Below, one piece after another: positions 36,682 through 48,848 of a stretch of DNA of 64,000 nt; the first letter of the stretch is position 1, and the number at the start of each line of letters is the position of its first letter. The stretch comes from Diatrype stigma. Taxonomy: Eukaryota; Ascomycota; Sordariomycetes; Xylariales; Diatrypaceae. The position numbers and the translations under genes were made by a program. Under the pieces are notes generated by a model. The model ran no database searches. It was not told the DNA's origin and worked only from the letters and a program-made list of their open reading frames with translations. The DNA is taken from positions 603,082 through 667,081 of the forward strand of contig JAKJXP020000012.1 of assembly GCA_022225965.2 (NCBI GenBank), given 5' to 3'.

Positions 36682-37911
36682 GCCAGGCCACTACGTTGAC
36701 TACCAGAAATTGAGATCGTTTGAAAATTCGGTATAGACCTGTGCGACACCATCGCATTGAGTCTCCCCATTCGACATGCTATACCGTCTTTATATATCCT
36801 ACACTTAGGGCTGAATGCACAACGATGTACCAATATTTACGCTATGACTTCCAGTAGGTGGGTTATAACCGCGTACTCTGTCGATAGTTCACCATATATT
36901 TCCCAAATGGGTCGGTTTTCAGCTCAAGCCAGGGCAAATGCATACATGGCGATGGTCCCTTAGGCCTCATCACCTCAGAATATGCATTATTTATACATCC
37001 ATTGTGCGTGTGCGCTGATAAAGACTCAGACTGCAATGTTATTTACGGTTCAAATCTGTTACAAACCAGTTACGTAGGAGCATATAGGTAAGTAAGCTTT
37101 GAAATTGCAAGGTTACACGACCCCTATATCATATCAATCCATACCATACAACTCTCTGCTTCTTTGGGTGGTTTCACAACCGCTGCACGTAGGATTTTTC
37201 ATCTCTTGGATAAGTCCTAGACTTCTAGTGATTACCAAGCATGCATGTGCCTTAAGAAACGGGTGGTATTCCCCAGTTGGCTTCAAACTTCCCCCAAGGC
37301 TGCATGGTGACTATAAGGCAACCCCTGTCAAGATATCATAAGCTGATTCTGTACTCCCTAAACTGTCTTCTGCCCTATAAGGAATCCATAGGGACGCCAC
37401 TCAGCGCGTCTTTATATACTAGCCTGTGCGTCTATAAAATTACTGGTCGCACGCCACAGGCGTCTAATTGGCCTGCCCATACCTAATTACCACCCAACCT
37501 TCCCAAGTGGGAGGGCATTCCAGCTCTGAATTACGGTTGGCTATCTAGACTAGGAAGTCCACACTGGTGATCCCTCTCTTGTGTTCCCATCAATATGAAC
37601 CTCGTCGTCTGGAAATGTTATAGTGAATATGCTGGTAAGCAAATACCACCCTGGATAATGGACTTCCCGTGATGCTGTCACGACCGCGATGGTCAGATTA
37701 CCCACTCACCACTGCACATGGAGGTGTGCCGTACTCTGATTTCTCTACGAGGGCATTGGTAATAGAACTAGTGTGTAGATCACCGCTCCCATACGATGAA
37801 TTGTCTAGGTGCCCCTGAGCTTCGGACATGTTAAATAGGTACCTAGATAGCTGCAAACTGCAGCTTGCTGTTCCTAGCCGCCCTTTCGGCAAGGCTTAAT
37901 TCCACCTCAAG
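36682..37911. other. Divergent spacer of about 1.2 kb
   Basis: It separates the head-to-head esterase and GMC genes. Short frames only and AT-richer, with scattered GGTA words. Nothing recognised. Confidence 0.4.
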
Positions 37912-40900
37912 ATGAAATTTGCAAGATCATATGCGCTGTTCAGCGCAGTAGCAGTGGTGGTGGTGGCTGCGGCGGACCCAGAGTATGTCTCACAGTCTTG
38001 TAACGATTATAGCCAGCCATGTCCAAGCTAGCTAGCTACCTACCTATAGACTTACCATGCTGTGCAAAGGGTCACCATCGACGTAACCGTCCCGCGCGTC
38101 CGCGAGCAGAACCACCTGCCGCCGAACGGCGCCCAACTGCCCGCCCACCCCCCGGACCCCAACAAGACCTACGAGTACATTATCGTGGGGTCCGGGGCCG
38201 GCGGCTCCCCGCTAGCCGCCCGGCTCGCCCAGGCGGGCCACAGCGTCCTCCTGATCGACGCGGGCGGCGACCACGGCCGGCTGAAGGAGGTCGAGGTCCC
38301 GGCCCTCAGCATCCACTCGTCGGAGCGCAACGAGTTCAGCTGGGGGTTCTTCGCGCACCACTACGAGGATCCCGCGCAGGCCCGGCGCGACAGGAAGTAC
38401 ACGTACCGCGCGAGGGAGGGCGGCTACTACTACTACTACTCCGGGACCAGCCCGCCCGAGGGCGCGGAGCCGCTCGGCAACTTCTACCCGCGCGTCGGCG
38501 CGCTCGGCGGCTGCACGGAGCACCACGCCCTCATCACCATCCTGCCCGCGGACGAGGACTGGGCGCACATCCAGAGCCTGGCCGGCGGCGACGCGAGCTG
38601 GCACCCCGAGAACATGCGCGCGTACTTCCGGAAGCTGGAGAAGAACCGCTACCTGCCCAGCGATCCCGTCGGTGCCCACGGGTATACGGGCTGGCTGGAG
38701 ACCGCCTTGACCCCGCTGACTCTGATCGCCCAGGACGTCAAGGTCCTGTCCATGGTGGTCGCTGCAGCTGCCGCGTTTGGACTTCAGACGGACGGCCTCG
38801 TTGGCGAGATAGTCAGGGTCATTGACGGACTGCTGGGCGGTTTGTTAGGAAAAGTAAGCTTGATGAGTTTGAATTTGAGATAATTATGATGTTCGTAGGC
38901 TTATATCGGATGCAGCTGTTGCCCGTTGCCTCGGTTGCGGGGATTGTAGATGGATTGGCCAAGGTAAACGCGCGCCCCTGAATCGAAATACTATTACTGA
39001 GACCCGAGGAAGCTGTTACTCACCGACATCAACAAAAACTCACACCGCGACAGTCCTTGCCCAGATCCCTCTCTCTATGAGCATTCCAGACTACAAGAGA
39101 ACCACGCCCAGGAACCTGGTCTACGACGTTGCCACCGCCACGAACGACGACGGAACGAAGAGATATCCCCTTGACATCGCCCTCAACACGCTCGTCACCA
39201 AAGTCAACTTCGACACCGCCACCAATGTGAAGCCCAAGGCGATTTCCGTGGACTACCTGTACGGAGAGAGTCTCTACCGAGCCGACCCGCGGTCGAGCCT
39301 CACGGAGGACGGCGGCACGCCCGGCACCGTCGCGGCCACGCGCGAGATCATCGTGTCGGGCGGCACCTTCAACACGCCGCAGATCCTCAAGCTCTCGGGC
39401 GTCGGGCCCGCCGACGAGCTGGAGAGGTTCGGCATCCCGGTCGTGAAGGACCTCCCGGGCGTGGGCACCAACCTGCAGGACAGGTACGAGGTAGGCGTCA
39501 CGGCCACGGCCGAGTCGGACTTCGCCCTCATCAAGGACTGCACGTTCCTGGAAGGCGACGGCGGCGACGACCCTTGCTATGACCAGTGGGAGGACGGATT
39601 AGGTCCTCTCAAAGGGGCGTATACGACGAATGGAATTGTGAGTTTTGCCGTTAAGATGATGTTCTCTTTATGAGGTGTTATAGCGTCTCCCGAACTATGC
39701 TGGGTTTGTTTCCTAGGTAGCGGACAACTATCCTGAGGAGCAAGAATGCCCCCTCTAACTTCTGAAATATCTGCTGGTCCTTGACGGCTGACTGTCTCCT
39801 CTTATACTTAGGCACTAGCTCTGTGGAATAGATCCTCCGTTGCCGAAGCAAGTCCCCATCCCCTGCTGGCACCCAAACGAGCCACCATTGACTATTGAAT
39901 CTTCAGGGCGCACACGACATCTGGGTAGGGGGGATCCCGGCGCTATTTCAAGGGTATTTTCCCGGATATTCCAAGAAGGTGCTCGAGAACGTAAGAAGCC
40001 CCAGCCCCGGACCCTGGCAGGTCCTCCTTTTTTCCTCCTTCTATCGGAAGTGGCGACGTTGAAAAAAATCACCCCAGCCAGAAAAGCACGCAGCGAGAGA
40101 GGAAAGAAAGAAACAAAGGCAAATCTAAGCTAACCAACCATCCCCGAGGACACACACAACCCCTCAAAAACAGAAGCACTACTGGACCTGGCTCGTCCTC
40201 AAAGCCCACAGCCGCAACAGCGGCGGGACGGTGAACCTGACGAGCGCGAACCCGCGCGACCCGCCGCGGATCGTCTTCGACAGCTTCGGCTTCGGCGGCG
40301 GTGACGGCGGTGACGCGGAGAAGGACCTGCAGGCGGTGCTCGAGGGCGTCCGGTACGCGGAGCGCGCCTACGCCAGCCTGCTGCTGCCGCTCGGCGGCAA
40401 CTTCACGCGGGTGTGGCCGCCGCCGGACGAGGTCGCCTCCGACGAGGAGTACAAGCGGTGGGTGCGCGATGAGGCGTGGGGCCACCACGCGAGTTCAAGC
40501 GTAGGCGATGTTGTTGATTTCCTCTCTCCAATCTTCTCCCGTCTCACTGTCGGCGCTTCTGGGCCGCTTACCTTATATATATATATACCCACCTATCCTA
40601 TTTACTCTTACACTTAAAGGGGCCCGCGTTTCTTAGGTTATCTGGGCAGGGGAGTGCGATGCAAATCGGCACAAGAGCTCTCACGTCGCGCCTTGTTATG
40701 ATCATGAACCTACCTGTCCAGTCCAGACCCGAGAACTGAGTATTGCTGACACTTTGACGCTGTTTCTATGTTGCAGTGTCCTATCGGTGCTGATGGCGAC
40801 CCCCGCGCGGTGCTCGACGGCGACTTCCGGGTCCGCGGTGTTGACGGGCTCAGGGTCGTCGACATGTCCGTCTTCCCCAAGATCATAGGCACATTCCCGG

Positions 40901-40968
40901 TGCTCGGGCTGTATATGGTTTCTGAGAAGGCCGCGGATGTTATCCTGGCGGAGGTGAATGCGGTGTGA
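37912..40968 (+). CDS. Secreted GMC oxidoreductase with an intron-rich, partly unresolved structure
   Basis: Exons supported: 37912-37982 (signal peptide), 38070 to about 38839 or 38853, possibly 38898-38963, from 39054 or 39065 to 39637, then 39812-39847, 39907-39990, 40174-40500 and 40777-40968. Motifs: FAD-binding [17 protein letters not shown] at about 58-75, [15 protein letters not shown], the [17 protein letters not shown] signature, and near the end [11 protein letters not shown], with the active-site His, then CPIGADGD and [16 protein letters not shown]. The short fifth exon joins WNRSSVAE to [11 protein letters not shown] through a GCAAGT...TTCAG intron, a GC-AG type. At 38839-39065 obvious splice sites do not give one open frame. 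An in-frame path needs a weak GTTTGT donor. Glucose, choline or aryl-alcohol oxidation are all possible. Confidence 0.82.
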
Positions 40969-41266
40969 GGTTATTACCACATGCTTGTTTCGTGGATTGG
41001 AAGCTGGCTCAACCTAGACAGACGTATGCCTTTAGGTACTAGCTGAAGCGACTTGACGAAAATTGTGACCAGATGCAAATGTATCTTAGAGCTATCTACC
41101 GGTTCGTTCAACTGCAACCTGGCGGAACAAAAATGAAGATCATGAAGATCATGGGGATCAAGCTCTCCCGTGCTGATGGGCCACAACTAGCCATGCGATA
41201 AAGGTGAAAAGAAAAGCAAAAAAAGAATTCGAAGTATCTCGCTGTGACGAGATGCATCGGGGATTG

Positions 41267-41339
41267 AGCCCGATGCGGGGGTCGAACCCGCAACCTCAAG
41301 ATTAAGAGTCTTGCGCTCTACCGATTGAGCTAACCGGGC
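41267..41339 (-). tRNA. tRNA-Lys (CTT anticodon)
   Basis: A 73-base cloverleaf without intron. The acceptor stem GCCCGGT pairs with ATCGGGC (one G-T pair). The D arm is GCTC...GAGC, and the anticodon stem CAAGA/TCTTG encloses loop CTCTTAA with CTT at the anticodon position. The T arm GCGGG/CCCGC carries loop TTCGACC. No CCA is encoded, as expected for a nuclear gene, and internal A and B boxes are intact. Confidence 0.97.
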
Positions 41340-42710
41340 AGCCGAAGCTGCTTGCTGTTGAAAATTTGGTTGCTTAACAGTCTACATAGATGACAATGTA
41401 AGCCTCGGCTTATTTCGGGGTTGAGCCAGTGTTAGTCAATCAGCTTAGTTCAGGTACTTCGTAGGACTAGCAGTGTTTGTTTGAGTATAGCTACGTACTA
41501 CCGGTATATCTCATCAGCTTGTTGAACTCGGGACTTTAGTCAGGTGCATTTGCTCGCAGAAATAGTTGTGCTCACGAAGCGTCTCAGATAAGGGGCTGAC
41601 CTGTTCCAGCAAGCAACTGGTCGTTCCATGGACCATTTCATCATGTTTCATCATCGGTTCCATATAGTACCATTTTACTACATACATACATGTAGATATG
41701 AAGTAATTGTAGTCGCCCTCCAGCTGCTAGCTACCTAAGCTATAACGGCTGGAACGGCTATAACAGGTCACTACAGCTACCTTCATCTCACGCATACTGA
41801 AGCTTGTTTTTGCTTGCGAAGAGGGAATCATGCATACTTACCGACATACATGTAGTCCCTATTGTAGGCAATAGTAGAATAAAGCTTTTGTATACCATAG
41901 TGGTATGTAGGTAACTTGTTCTGGAAACCCCATACGAAGTACTACTAGAGCCAATCTCTAACTAGAATCCATGCGTTTCTCATTGCCGTATGTACTACCT
42001 CCCGGAGTAGCTATGAGGAGAAATGACTTATTTATTAGGCCGAAATCTAGGACTTTCAAGGCGGACCGGAGTCTCGGGAATTTCCAGTTAATTACGAAGC
42101 CTGTATGTTTGGCTGACCAGCTGCAGCCGAGAGTGCAGCCTGCCTGTCTGCCTGCTGCTGGCCAGGCAGCCAGGCAGGCTGCGGCAGTCCAGGCGTCTCA
42201 GAACGGTTGTTATGCCCGATCTAGCGCATCTATGGGGCAGGATCGGGGCGCAGGGTTCCATTGCAACAGCAGGCTCGCTTCCACTGTAGCCGACTGTTGC
42301 CTTACGACGTCTGTCTGCAGCGGCTGAGCGGTTAGCTGGCTAGCTCCAGGCTCGATCTAGACTCTCGACTCCTGGTGGCCAATCCTTTTAGGCCCTCCAG
42401 TCAGCCCGAGTCCCGAGCGCGGGCGTTCACTGAGCACTCATCCCATGCATATCCCGTCTTTCCCGCTCTTATGTAAAAAGGATGTAATCCGTCAGCTTTC
42501 CTGCCCACCTTTTCCTCCCCTTCCCATTGTTTTCTCAGCTTCTAAATCCCCTCCTCCCACTTCCGAGTGCTTTTCTCTTTTCTCTCTTGTAATTTTGCTA
42601 TCCTCTGGGTATCTTATCCGTCAGTTCCCAACGAGTATTCATTCAACATCAAATTATATTATCGTACAGCCTCACCCTTGTTCATTCAACGAGGTAGCAC
42701 GAGCGACACC
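41340..42710. other. Spacer of about 1.4 kb with a hairpin
   Basis: From the tRNA to the membrane protein gene. It contains the inverted repeat at 42135-42182 and a CT-rich leader at about 42480-42700 that is probably the 5' UTR of the next gene. The thymine-rich leader includes short frames that are not genes. Confidence 0.45.
42135..42182. repeat. Near-perfect 20-bp inverted repeat (hairpin)
   Basis: The left arm at 42135-42154 and right arm at 42163-42182 are complementary over 20 bp with one mismatch, around an 8-base loop. Arms consist of GCCTG/CAGGC words. No T-run follows, so a terminator is unlikely. Confidence 0.85.
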
Positions 42711-43851
42711 ATGTATCGCGAAGTCGCCCACGCCGTCTACCGGCGGGGAGAGGCCACCATGGGAGGCTACGAGCTTCCCGCTTGGGGATGGGGTCTCCTC
42801 GTCCTAGACCTCATCATCTTCCTCCCAGTCCTCCTCATGGTACGTATCGAACGGCAAGCATACCTGGTAGCTAGCAAATGAATACTTACTTACACAAAAA
42901 CTACAGGTCAGCTACACGCTCAACAACATCTACCCGGTCCTCGCCATGATCGAGGACCCCTCCCCCCCAGCCTACGAGCCCGTCTCCCTCAACGACGACG
43001 ACGCCCGGTCCCTCCCCGGCGACGCCCCCCTCGAAGCCGACGAGGCCGCCCGCCCGGGCTCCGGCCACCACGCCGCCATCACGTCCTCGCTGCGCGCCAT
43101 CCACCGCACCCTGCGCGGCATCAGCGGCTGGGTGTCGTACTTCCGGGGCCTCGGCGCCTGGGCCGCCATGTTCGCCGGCACGATGTTCCTGTACGGGCTG
43201 CTGACGGCGGCGCGCGTGCCCTCGCTCGTGGCGGGCCCGATCTCCGCCGTCGCGCTGCTCCCGCTCTACACGGCCTGGCTGCACGTGGTGATCTCGGCGC
43301 CGAGCCCGCGGCCCTTCTGGCGCCGCCTGCCGCCCTTCGCGCGCACGTTCCGCGCCGCCGCCGCCCCCGTCCTGCTGTACTTCCTCGCGCTGGAGCTGTC
43401 GTCGTTCGTGCCCGGGCAGGTGGGCCGCGCCGTCGGCCTGCCGCAGTGGAGCGCGGCCCAGCCCGGCACCGTGCCCGAGGGCAGCGCCGCCGACGTCTGG
43501 AAGGCGCTGCTCGTGTTCGCCCTCGCCGCTGCGCTCAAGGTGTTCCTGGTGGTGCCCGCGCACGTGGTCCTGACGCGCGTGCAGGCCTCGCTGCTGCCCG
43601 AGGAGGACGAGACCATCGTCCCCTTCGACCGCTCCTTCCGCGGCAAGCTGGAGCCCGCCGTCGTCGGCGGCAGCGGCTACGTCTCCGTCCGCGACGCCTG
43701 GGCCACCTTCGACCGCGCCTCCTGGGTCCGCCTCGTCAAGCTGCTCGCCAAGCTCTTCGCCGTCGGCTTCGTCGTCGGCGCCGCCTGGATGGCCGTCGTC
43801 ATACCCGAGCTGCTGATCATACTGCGCTACGCCAAGAAGGTCGAGGCGTAA
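42711..43851 (+). CDS. Conserved-type fungal multi-span membrane protein, unknown function
   Basis: Two exons, 42711-42839 and 42907-43851, give 357 residues. The first intron splits LPVLLM from VSYTLNNIYPVLAMIED, where helix 1 (WGWGLLVLDLIIFLPVLLM) ends. A loop with PPAYEPVSLNDDDARS follows. Then come helices at about AMFAGTMFLYGLLTAARV, AGPISAVALLPLYTAWLHV, APVLLYFLALELSSFV, ALLVFALAAALKVFLVV and LFAVGFVVGAAWMAVVIP. I recall similar proteins in other filamentous fungi, sometimes misannotated as ubiquitin carrier proteins, though it has no E2 domain or catalytic Cys. Location is probably an internal membrane. No function is assigned. Confidence 0.82.
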
Positions 43852-45185
43852 AAGAGTGTAATTTCACATTACATCACATTATACCACACTACAGAGGTGG
43901 TAGACTTCCAAGCGCCAAAAGACTTTTGGCTACCTACCGTGTCATGGTCAGCTTTGGCACTCAGTAAATTGTCGTCTGTCATACCCCACCACATTACATC
44001 ACATAACACGATTTTGGTTTAGACGAGCATAATGATTCCCCGCCCTGAGGTGGAAAGGGAATGTAGCCCCTTTCAGCAGGTAGACTGACTACCCCTGTTG
44101 GCCAGATGCAGGGTGGATTGGATAGTCCACTAGGTAGTCACTTATACATCAAGAAATACTCAAATAATGAATAAACAAATTAACACTGATGATGCCATGG
44201 ATATCGGGAAAATAAAAGTAAGCCACCAGATGAAACAAGCTGAAAAAGAGAAGACCTACATACATAGTAAATGACACTATTTTCCGGTTCTATGAGTCTG
44301 ATTTCTTGTCCGTTTATATACTATGCTTGCAGCACTGCAATGTTCAATTTGTATTATAAGTGACACCTCATAAATTTCCCCTGGACATGTAAACACGGGC
44401 GTCTATATATGGTACACGTAGGGAGATAGGGAGGCAATGTAGTGATGGCCAGTAGTGAGGTATGTTGCAAATACGTACATCGCATCATTCCATTCCGTAC
44501 TCATTGCGTACGATGCTATGTCATACCATGCGTACATATATAGCCTGTATCATCACCCATTTCCTCGTCCCTACCCAATCTCTGCCTCCGCCTACACCTT
44601 TCCCTGTCCTGTTTCCTCTTAACCTGATAGTCGTCAGAATGCTTGAAACGATGGGTCATGTCTGTGGGCCCGGATTCTGTTTGGGAGTGCTGATCGGTTG
44701 GTCCATTCATTTCATTCGTGTCAACATGTCTGTTTGTCATTTCTGTCTAAGCCCTTCCCCTGTTCGGTAACCCCAGATTCTCTGCGTTGATTCTTTCCCT
44801 CGTCCCTTCCCGCTTCTTGCTTAACGTTGCGGTGGTGCCATTTCGTGCCATATATCTACCATGGTGTAAAAGGGAAATCTAGCAGGTAGGTGAGGAACAA
44901 AGAGAGAAATCACGATCTTGTGCTGCTGCTGCGCGGAGAGAGAATAGGGGGAGGAGTGGGGTATAATCCTGTAGTGTAGTATCTTTTGCGCGTAAAAAAA
45001 CAAAACCAGGCGTAACTCCTTCGCATAGGCTATGTAGTGCAGTCATATCTATCCCGCCCTATGACACATGTTGTCGTCGTCGAACGAACCTTTCAGATCA
45101 TCTTGCCCTTCGCCCCGATCGTTGTCTCATCATCAAAGAAAACATGACTCGATCCCCCGTCCCATTTGCCATGGGTCCAGAAGAT
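43852..45185. other. Tail-to-tail spacer of about 1.3 kb
   Basis: 3' flanks of the membrane protein and kinesin genes. Repeated CATTACATCACAT words occur at 43865-44010. No gene seen. Confidence 0.45.
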
Positions 45186-48162
45186 TTAACCCTTCTGGAA
45201 GAACCAGCTGCTCCGCTTACCAGTGCTACCTTCGTTCTGCAGGCTGCTGATGGTCGGGACGGCGGGTCCGTCGCCAGCAGTACCTCCGCCACGGAGCGGC
45301 TTCGCGATGCGGCTTCCCGCGTTCTGGAAGCTGAAACCGCCAGAACCAGGCGAGTTGAGGCCACGGGTGGAGCCGGCCTTGGCTGCTTCGAGACGCTCCT
45401 TGACGGCAGTGAGTTGGGACTCGAACCTATGGATCAGAATTAGTATTATATTAGCATTGAGAAATTAAATATTAAGAAATAAAGTACTGAAACATAAAGT
45501 ATCATGAAATGGCTGAAGGCTTCAACGCACCTGTGGTTCGCGGCGGTAAGCTTCTCTTGGCTATCCTGCAACAAGCTCTCGAGGCTGGAGATGCGCTCGT
45601 TCCTGGCAATGAGTTTCCTCTCGGCGATGGCAACCTCCTTTTTCAGGGCGCCGTTCTGCTCAACGAGCTGTCGCTGGACTTGGGTCAGCTGCTCTAGGTT
45701 GCGCTCGAGGAAGGCCATCTTCTTCTGCTGAGCACGGTTGTTGGACGACCGCAGCACATTGTTGTACTGCTCCCGGGTTTCGTCGAGGGAGATCTCCAGC
45801 TCGACGACACGCTCACAGCGGTTCTGCAAGTCTCGCATCAAGCTCTTCTTCATAACATCGAATTCGGCAATCTGTTGCTGGATTGTCTTGCCGTTGGCCA
45901 GGCCAGGCGCCGCGACGGCACCGGACTTGATGCGGCTCTGCAAATCGTCGATGAGCGTCTTCATGCGAGCATTCTCCGAGGACTTTTGCGCAATATCCGC
46001 CTTGAGCTCGTCAACCAGCTCCATCTTGGTCGTCTGCTTGTCGGCGTATGCCTTCTGCAGACGGTCCTTGACTTCCTCGACGTCGGCCTCGCTGAGATTT
46101 CGGCTGAGAAGGTCTTCGAACTCTTGTTGTAGACTCTCGAGACGAGCTTCGAGCTCCATCCTTCGTCGGGTCTCGGCATCGCCTGATACGCCACTGTAGA
46201 GAGAAAGCTCTGTCTGTCGGACAATTCCCTGAGTCTCCACCAGCTTCTCCTTCAGATCCTTCAAGTCATCTGGCGGAATGGGATCTCCCGTTGAGCTCTG
46301 TTCAAACAAGGCGTCGACTTGCTGAATGGCCTTAGCAATGGCTTGCTCATTGGCGCTGAAGACGTCACCACCCAGGTCAAAGCCCGCCATCATTTGGGCC
46401 ATCTTCTCCGCCTTCTTCTTCTCCTTTTCATCCAAAACGGCGGTCGTCTCCTTGGCGGTCATCTTCACATCGAGCAGCTGTTGCTTCACTTCGTCTAGCT
46501 CTGTCGTCAACTCGGAATTGGCCTCCTTCAAAGCATCCATGGTGATCTGGGCTTCCTTGCTCTCGAACGTCAAGCGCTCAAGCTGCATCTTGGCTTCATT
46601 GACCTCCGTCGTAAGCTTTTCGTTCTCCTTGCCAAGCTTGCTATCGTGCTCTTTCAAGAAAGCCATCTCCTCCTTAGTCTCTTGAAGACTCTTCTCGGCA
46701 GCGGCAACAGCGGACTCCTTCTCAGCCAGTTGATCCTGAAGTTCATTCTCTCTTCTCAGGAACTCTTCCCTCTCATCCTTATCCAAGGGAAGGCTAGGGG
46801 TGCCTGAGCGCTCTGTCAACGACGGCGTCTCAGCTCGGCTTTCCGGAATCAGACGGGACGGTGTTGAAGGCCGAGCCGGACGGCTGTCGGCCTTGGACGC
46901 GGTAACACCATCCGCAGCCATGGGCGGCACCCATCGGTCCTTGGGCACCGACTCGCCGGATCGCCATTGCTGTACTTCGCCTTCTAGGTTCGAGATGTAG
47001 TTCTCGAAGTTCGTCATATTTGCCTTAGCCTTAGCCAGCATAGCCTTAAGTTCCGCAGGACTGAGCTCCGCGTTGACTTTGGCCTTGTTCTTGATGGATT
47101 TGGCTCTCATACCGAACCGCAGGGTACTGAGGGTTTCGGCATCGTTGTAGCTGCTTGGCGAACAGTTGATGATCAGGGTAGTCCGACTGTTACCACCGAG
47201 AGACTCTTGCAATATCCTCGTCAACTTGGAGTCTCGATACGGTACGTGGGAAGATCGGCCGTCGGTCAAGGCGTTAATGACCATACCCAGGGCACTCAAA
47301 CTCTTGTTGATCTTTTTCGCTTCTTCAAGGGTTTGACCACTAGCACCAGTCTTGCCAACCTTCTCACTACCGGCCAAATCGACCAAAAACAGCTGGCCGC
47401 TCTTGGATGAGCCGGTCTCGAGGTTCTTTTGTGTCACGGTAATGACGAAAATGGAATGGGACCGGGACGACTCCTGGTTCATGTTCGTTGCAGCGACCGC
47501 TCTCGCGTTGCCTCCTCTCTTCATGACTTCGAACACTTCCTCGACGCTGGAAACGTAGATCTCCAGGAGGCCTTTTACATATACACCGCGATTCCTCTCC
47601 TCGTGGACAGGCAGGTTGTCGTTCTGCGGAGCGAGCAGATCGCGAATGCGCTCCATATAGATTTCCATGTAGCTGACTCTGACAGTATACTCGATAGTAG
47701 GCGGGCTCGACATAATGCTGCTAAATATTTGTTCGATGATTCGTGGAGTGACACCCTTGCCTTCTTCATCTTCTATGCTTGTACCCATCATAGTATAGGA
47801 CTTTCCGGCACCTGTTTGGCCGTATGCGAATACCGTTCCGTTGTATCCGTTGAGGATATCGTCTACCGTAGGCCTGATGGAGTATTCGAAAATATCATTT
47901 TGGCGCCCGGACATGTCAAACACACGATCGAATGTGAAAGATCCAGATGCCTCGGCCGACTTCACCGGAAGACATGATGGTCAGCATGCAAATTTCTTAT
48001 GTTTAGTTCAGAGATGAGATCCAACGTTGTTCCCGCACGTACATTGACAGCACAGGTGTCTTCGCTCTGGAAGGTCACTATGGGCTGGCCGCCGGATGCC
48101 AGCTCGATCTTGTTTTGAGGCCGAAACCGGGCGACGACCTTGATAGTGTTTGCGCCCGACAT
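45186..48162 (-). CDS. Conventional kinesin heavy chain (kinesin-1)
   Basis: Three exons, 48162-48043, 47959-45531 and 45426-45186, give 929 residues, matching fungal kinesin-1 (about 930). The motor has the P-loop GQTGAGKS at 87-94, switch I NMNQESSRSHSIF, switch II VDLAGSEKVGKTGA and HVPYRDSKLTRILQESLGGN. The neck is followed by a long coiled-coil stalk. Near the C-terminus the autoinhibitory tail motif RIAKPLRGG is present, then an Arg-Ser-Ser-Trp-Phe-Phe end typical of fungi. It moves vesicles and early endosome-linked dynein toward microtubule plus ends at the hyphal tip. Intron 1 ends at GTGAAG and restores the frame to SAEASGSFTFDRVFDM. The earlier CTTCCG is not a splice acceptor. Confidence 0.96.
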
Positions 48163-48848
48163 GATGGCGGCTTTGGTCGTTTGCAGTACGGGGGAGACAG
48201 AGAGGCGTGGAGACGGAGGCGGAGAGAAAATCAGCTATGACGGCTATGCGCAGGAGCGGGACAAGCAGGACGAGATCATATTATGAACGTCGGTAACAAA
48301 CAACAACAAATGTGTTGAACGGGTAGGCGTGAAGTCTACTCGGCCGCCTTAACGGCGAATACAGACAAAGGGAGGAGGAGCAGAACGGTAAGTGTACAGA
48401 ATAGGGTGATCGTCGATGCTATACGTGATGCCCCGGAAGAGGAGGGATTTCAGAAAGATTCGCGTTCACAAATCACACCTCGACGAAGTTGACCGATAAG
48501 TCGTGCAAGTCTGGCAAGGTGCCTGAGGGTTGAGCTTTGGTACTTTGTACTTGTACACCTGTTTTAGTAGGTACACAGGTATGTATGGTATGTACAATCA
48601 TGGTACGGTGTGATTGGGTATGATTGGTACCTAGGTATTCTGTAGAGGGGCTAGCCTGCATTGGGTCAACGCCCAAGAGGCCGTGGCGGCGTGGCGTGGG
48701 TCTCAAGGGCGGTCCAGGGGAGGGGTTGGCACGGGATTGGCTGAACAGCTCTGTTGCCCCTCCGCATCCAGTCCGACAGTTAATGCAACAGGTTGCATGT
48801 GGCTCCTGTGGCCCTCCATCGATGTGTACCTCCCCAAGTTCCAACATG
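48163..48848. other. Promoter side of the kinesin gene
   Basis: About 690 bases up to the inverted-repeat element. A GC-richer patch is at 48670-48760. No gene seen. Confidence 0.45.
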
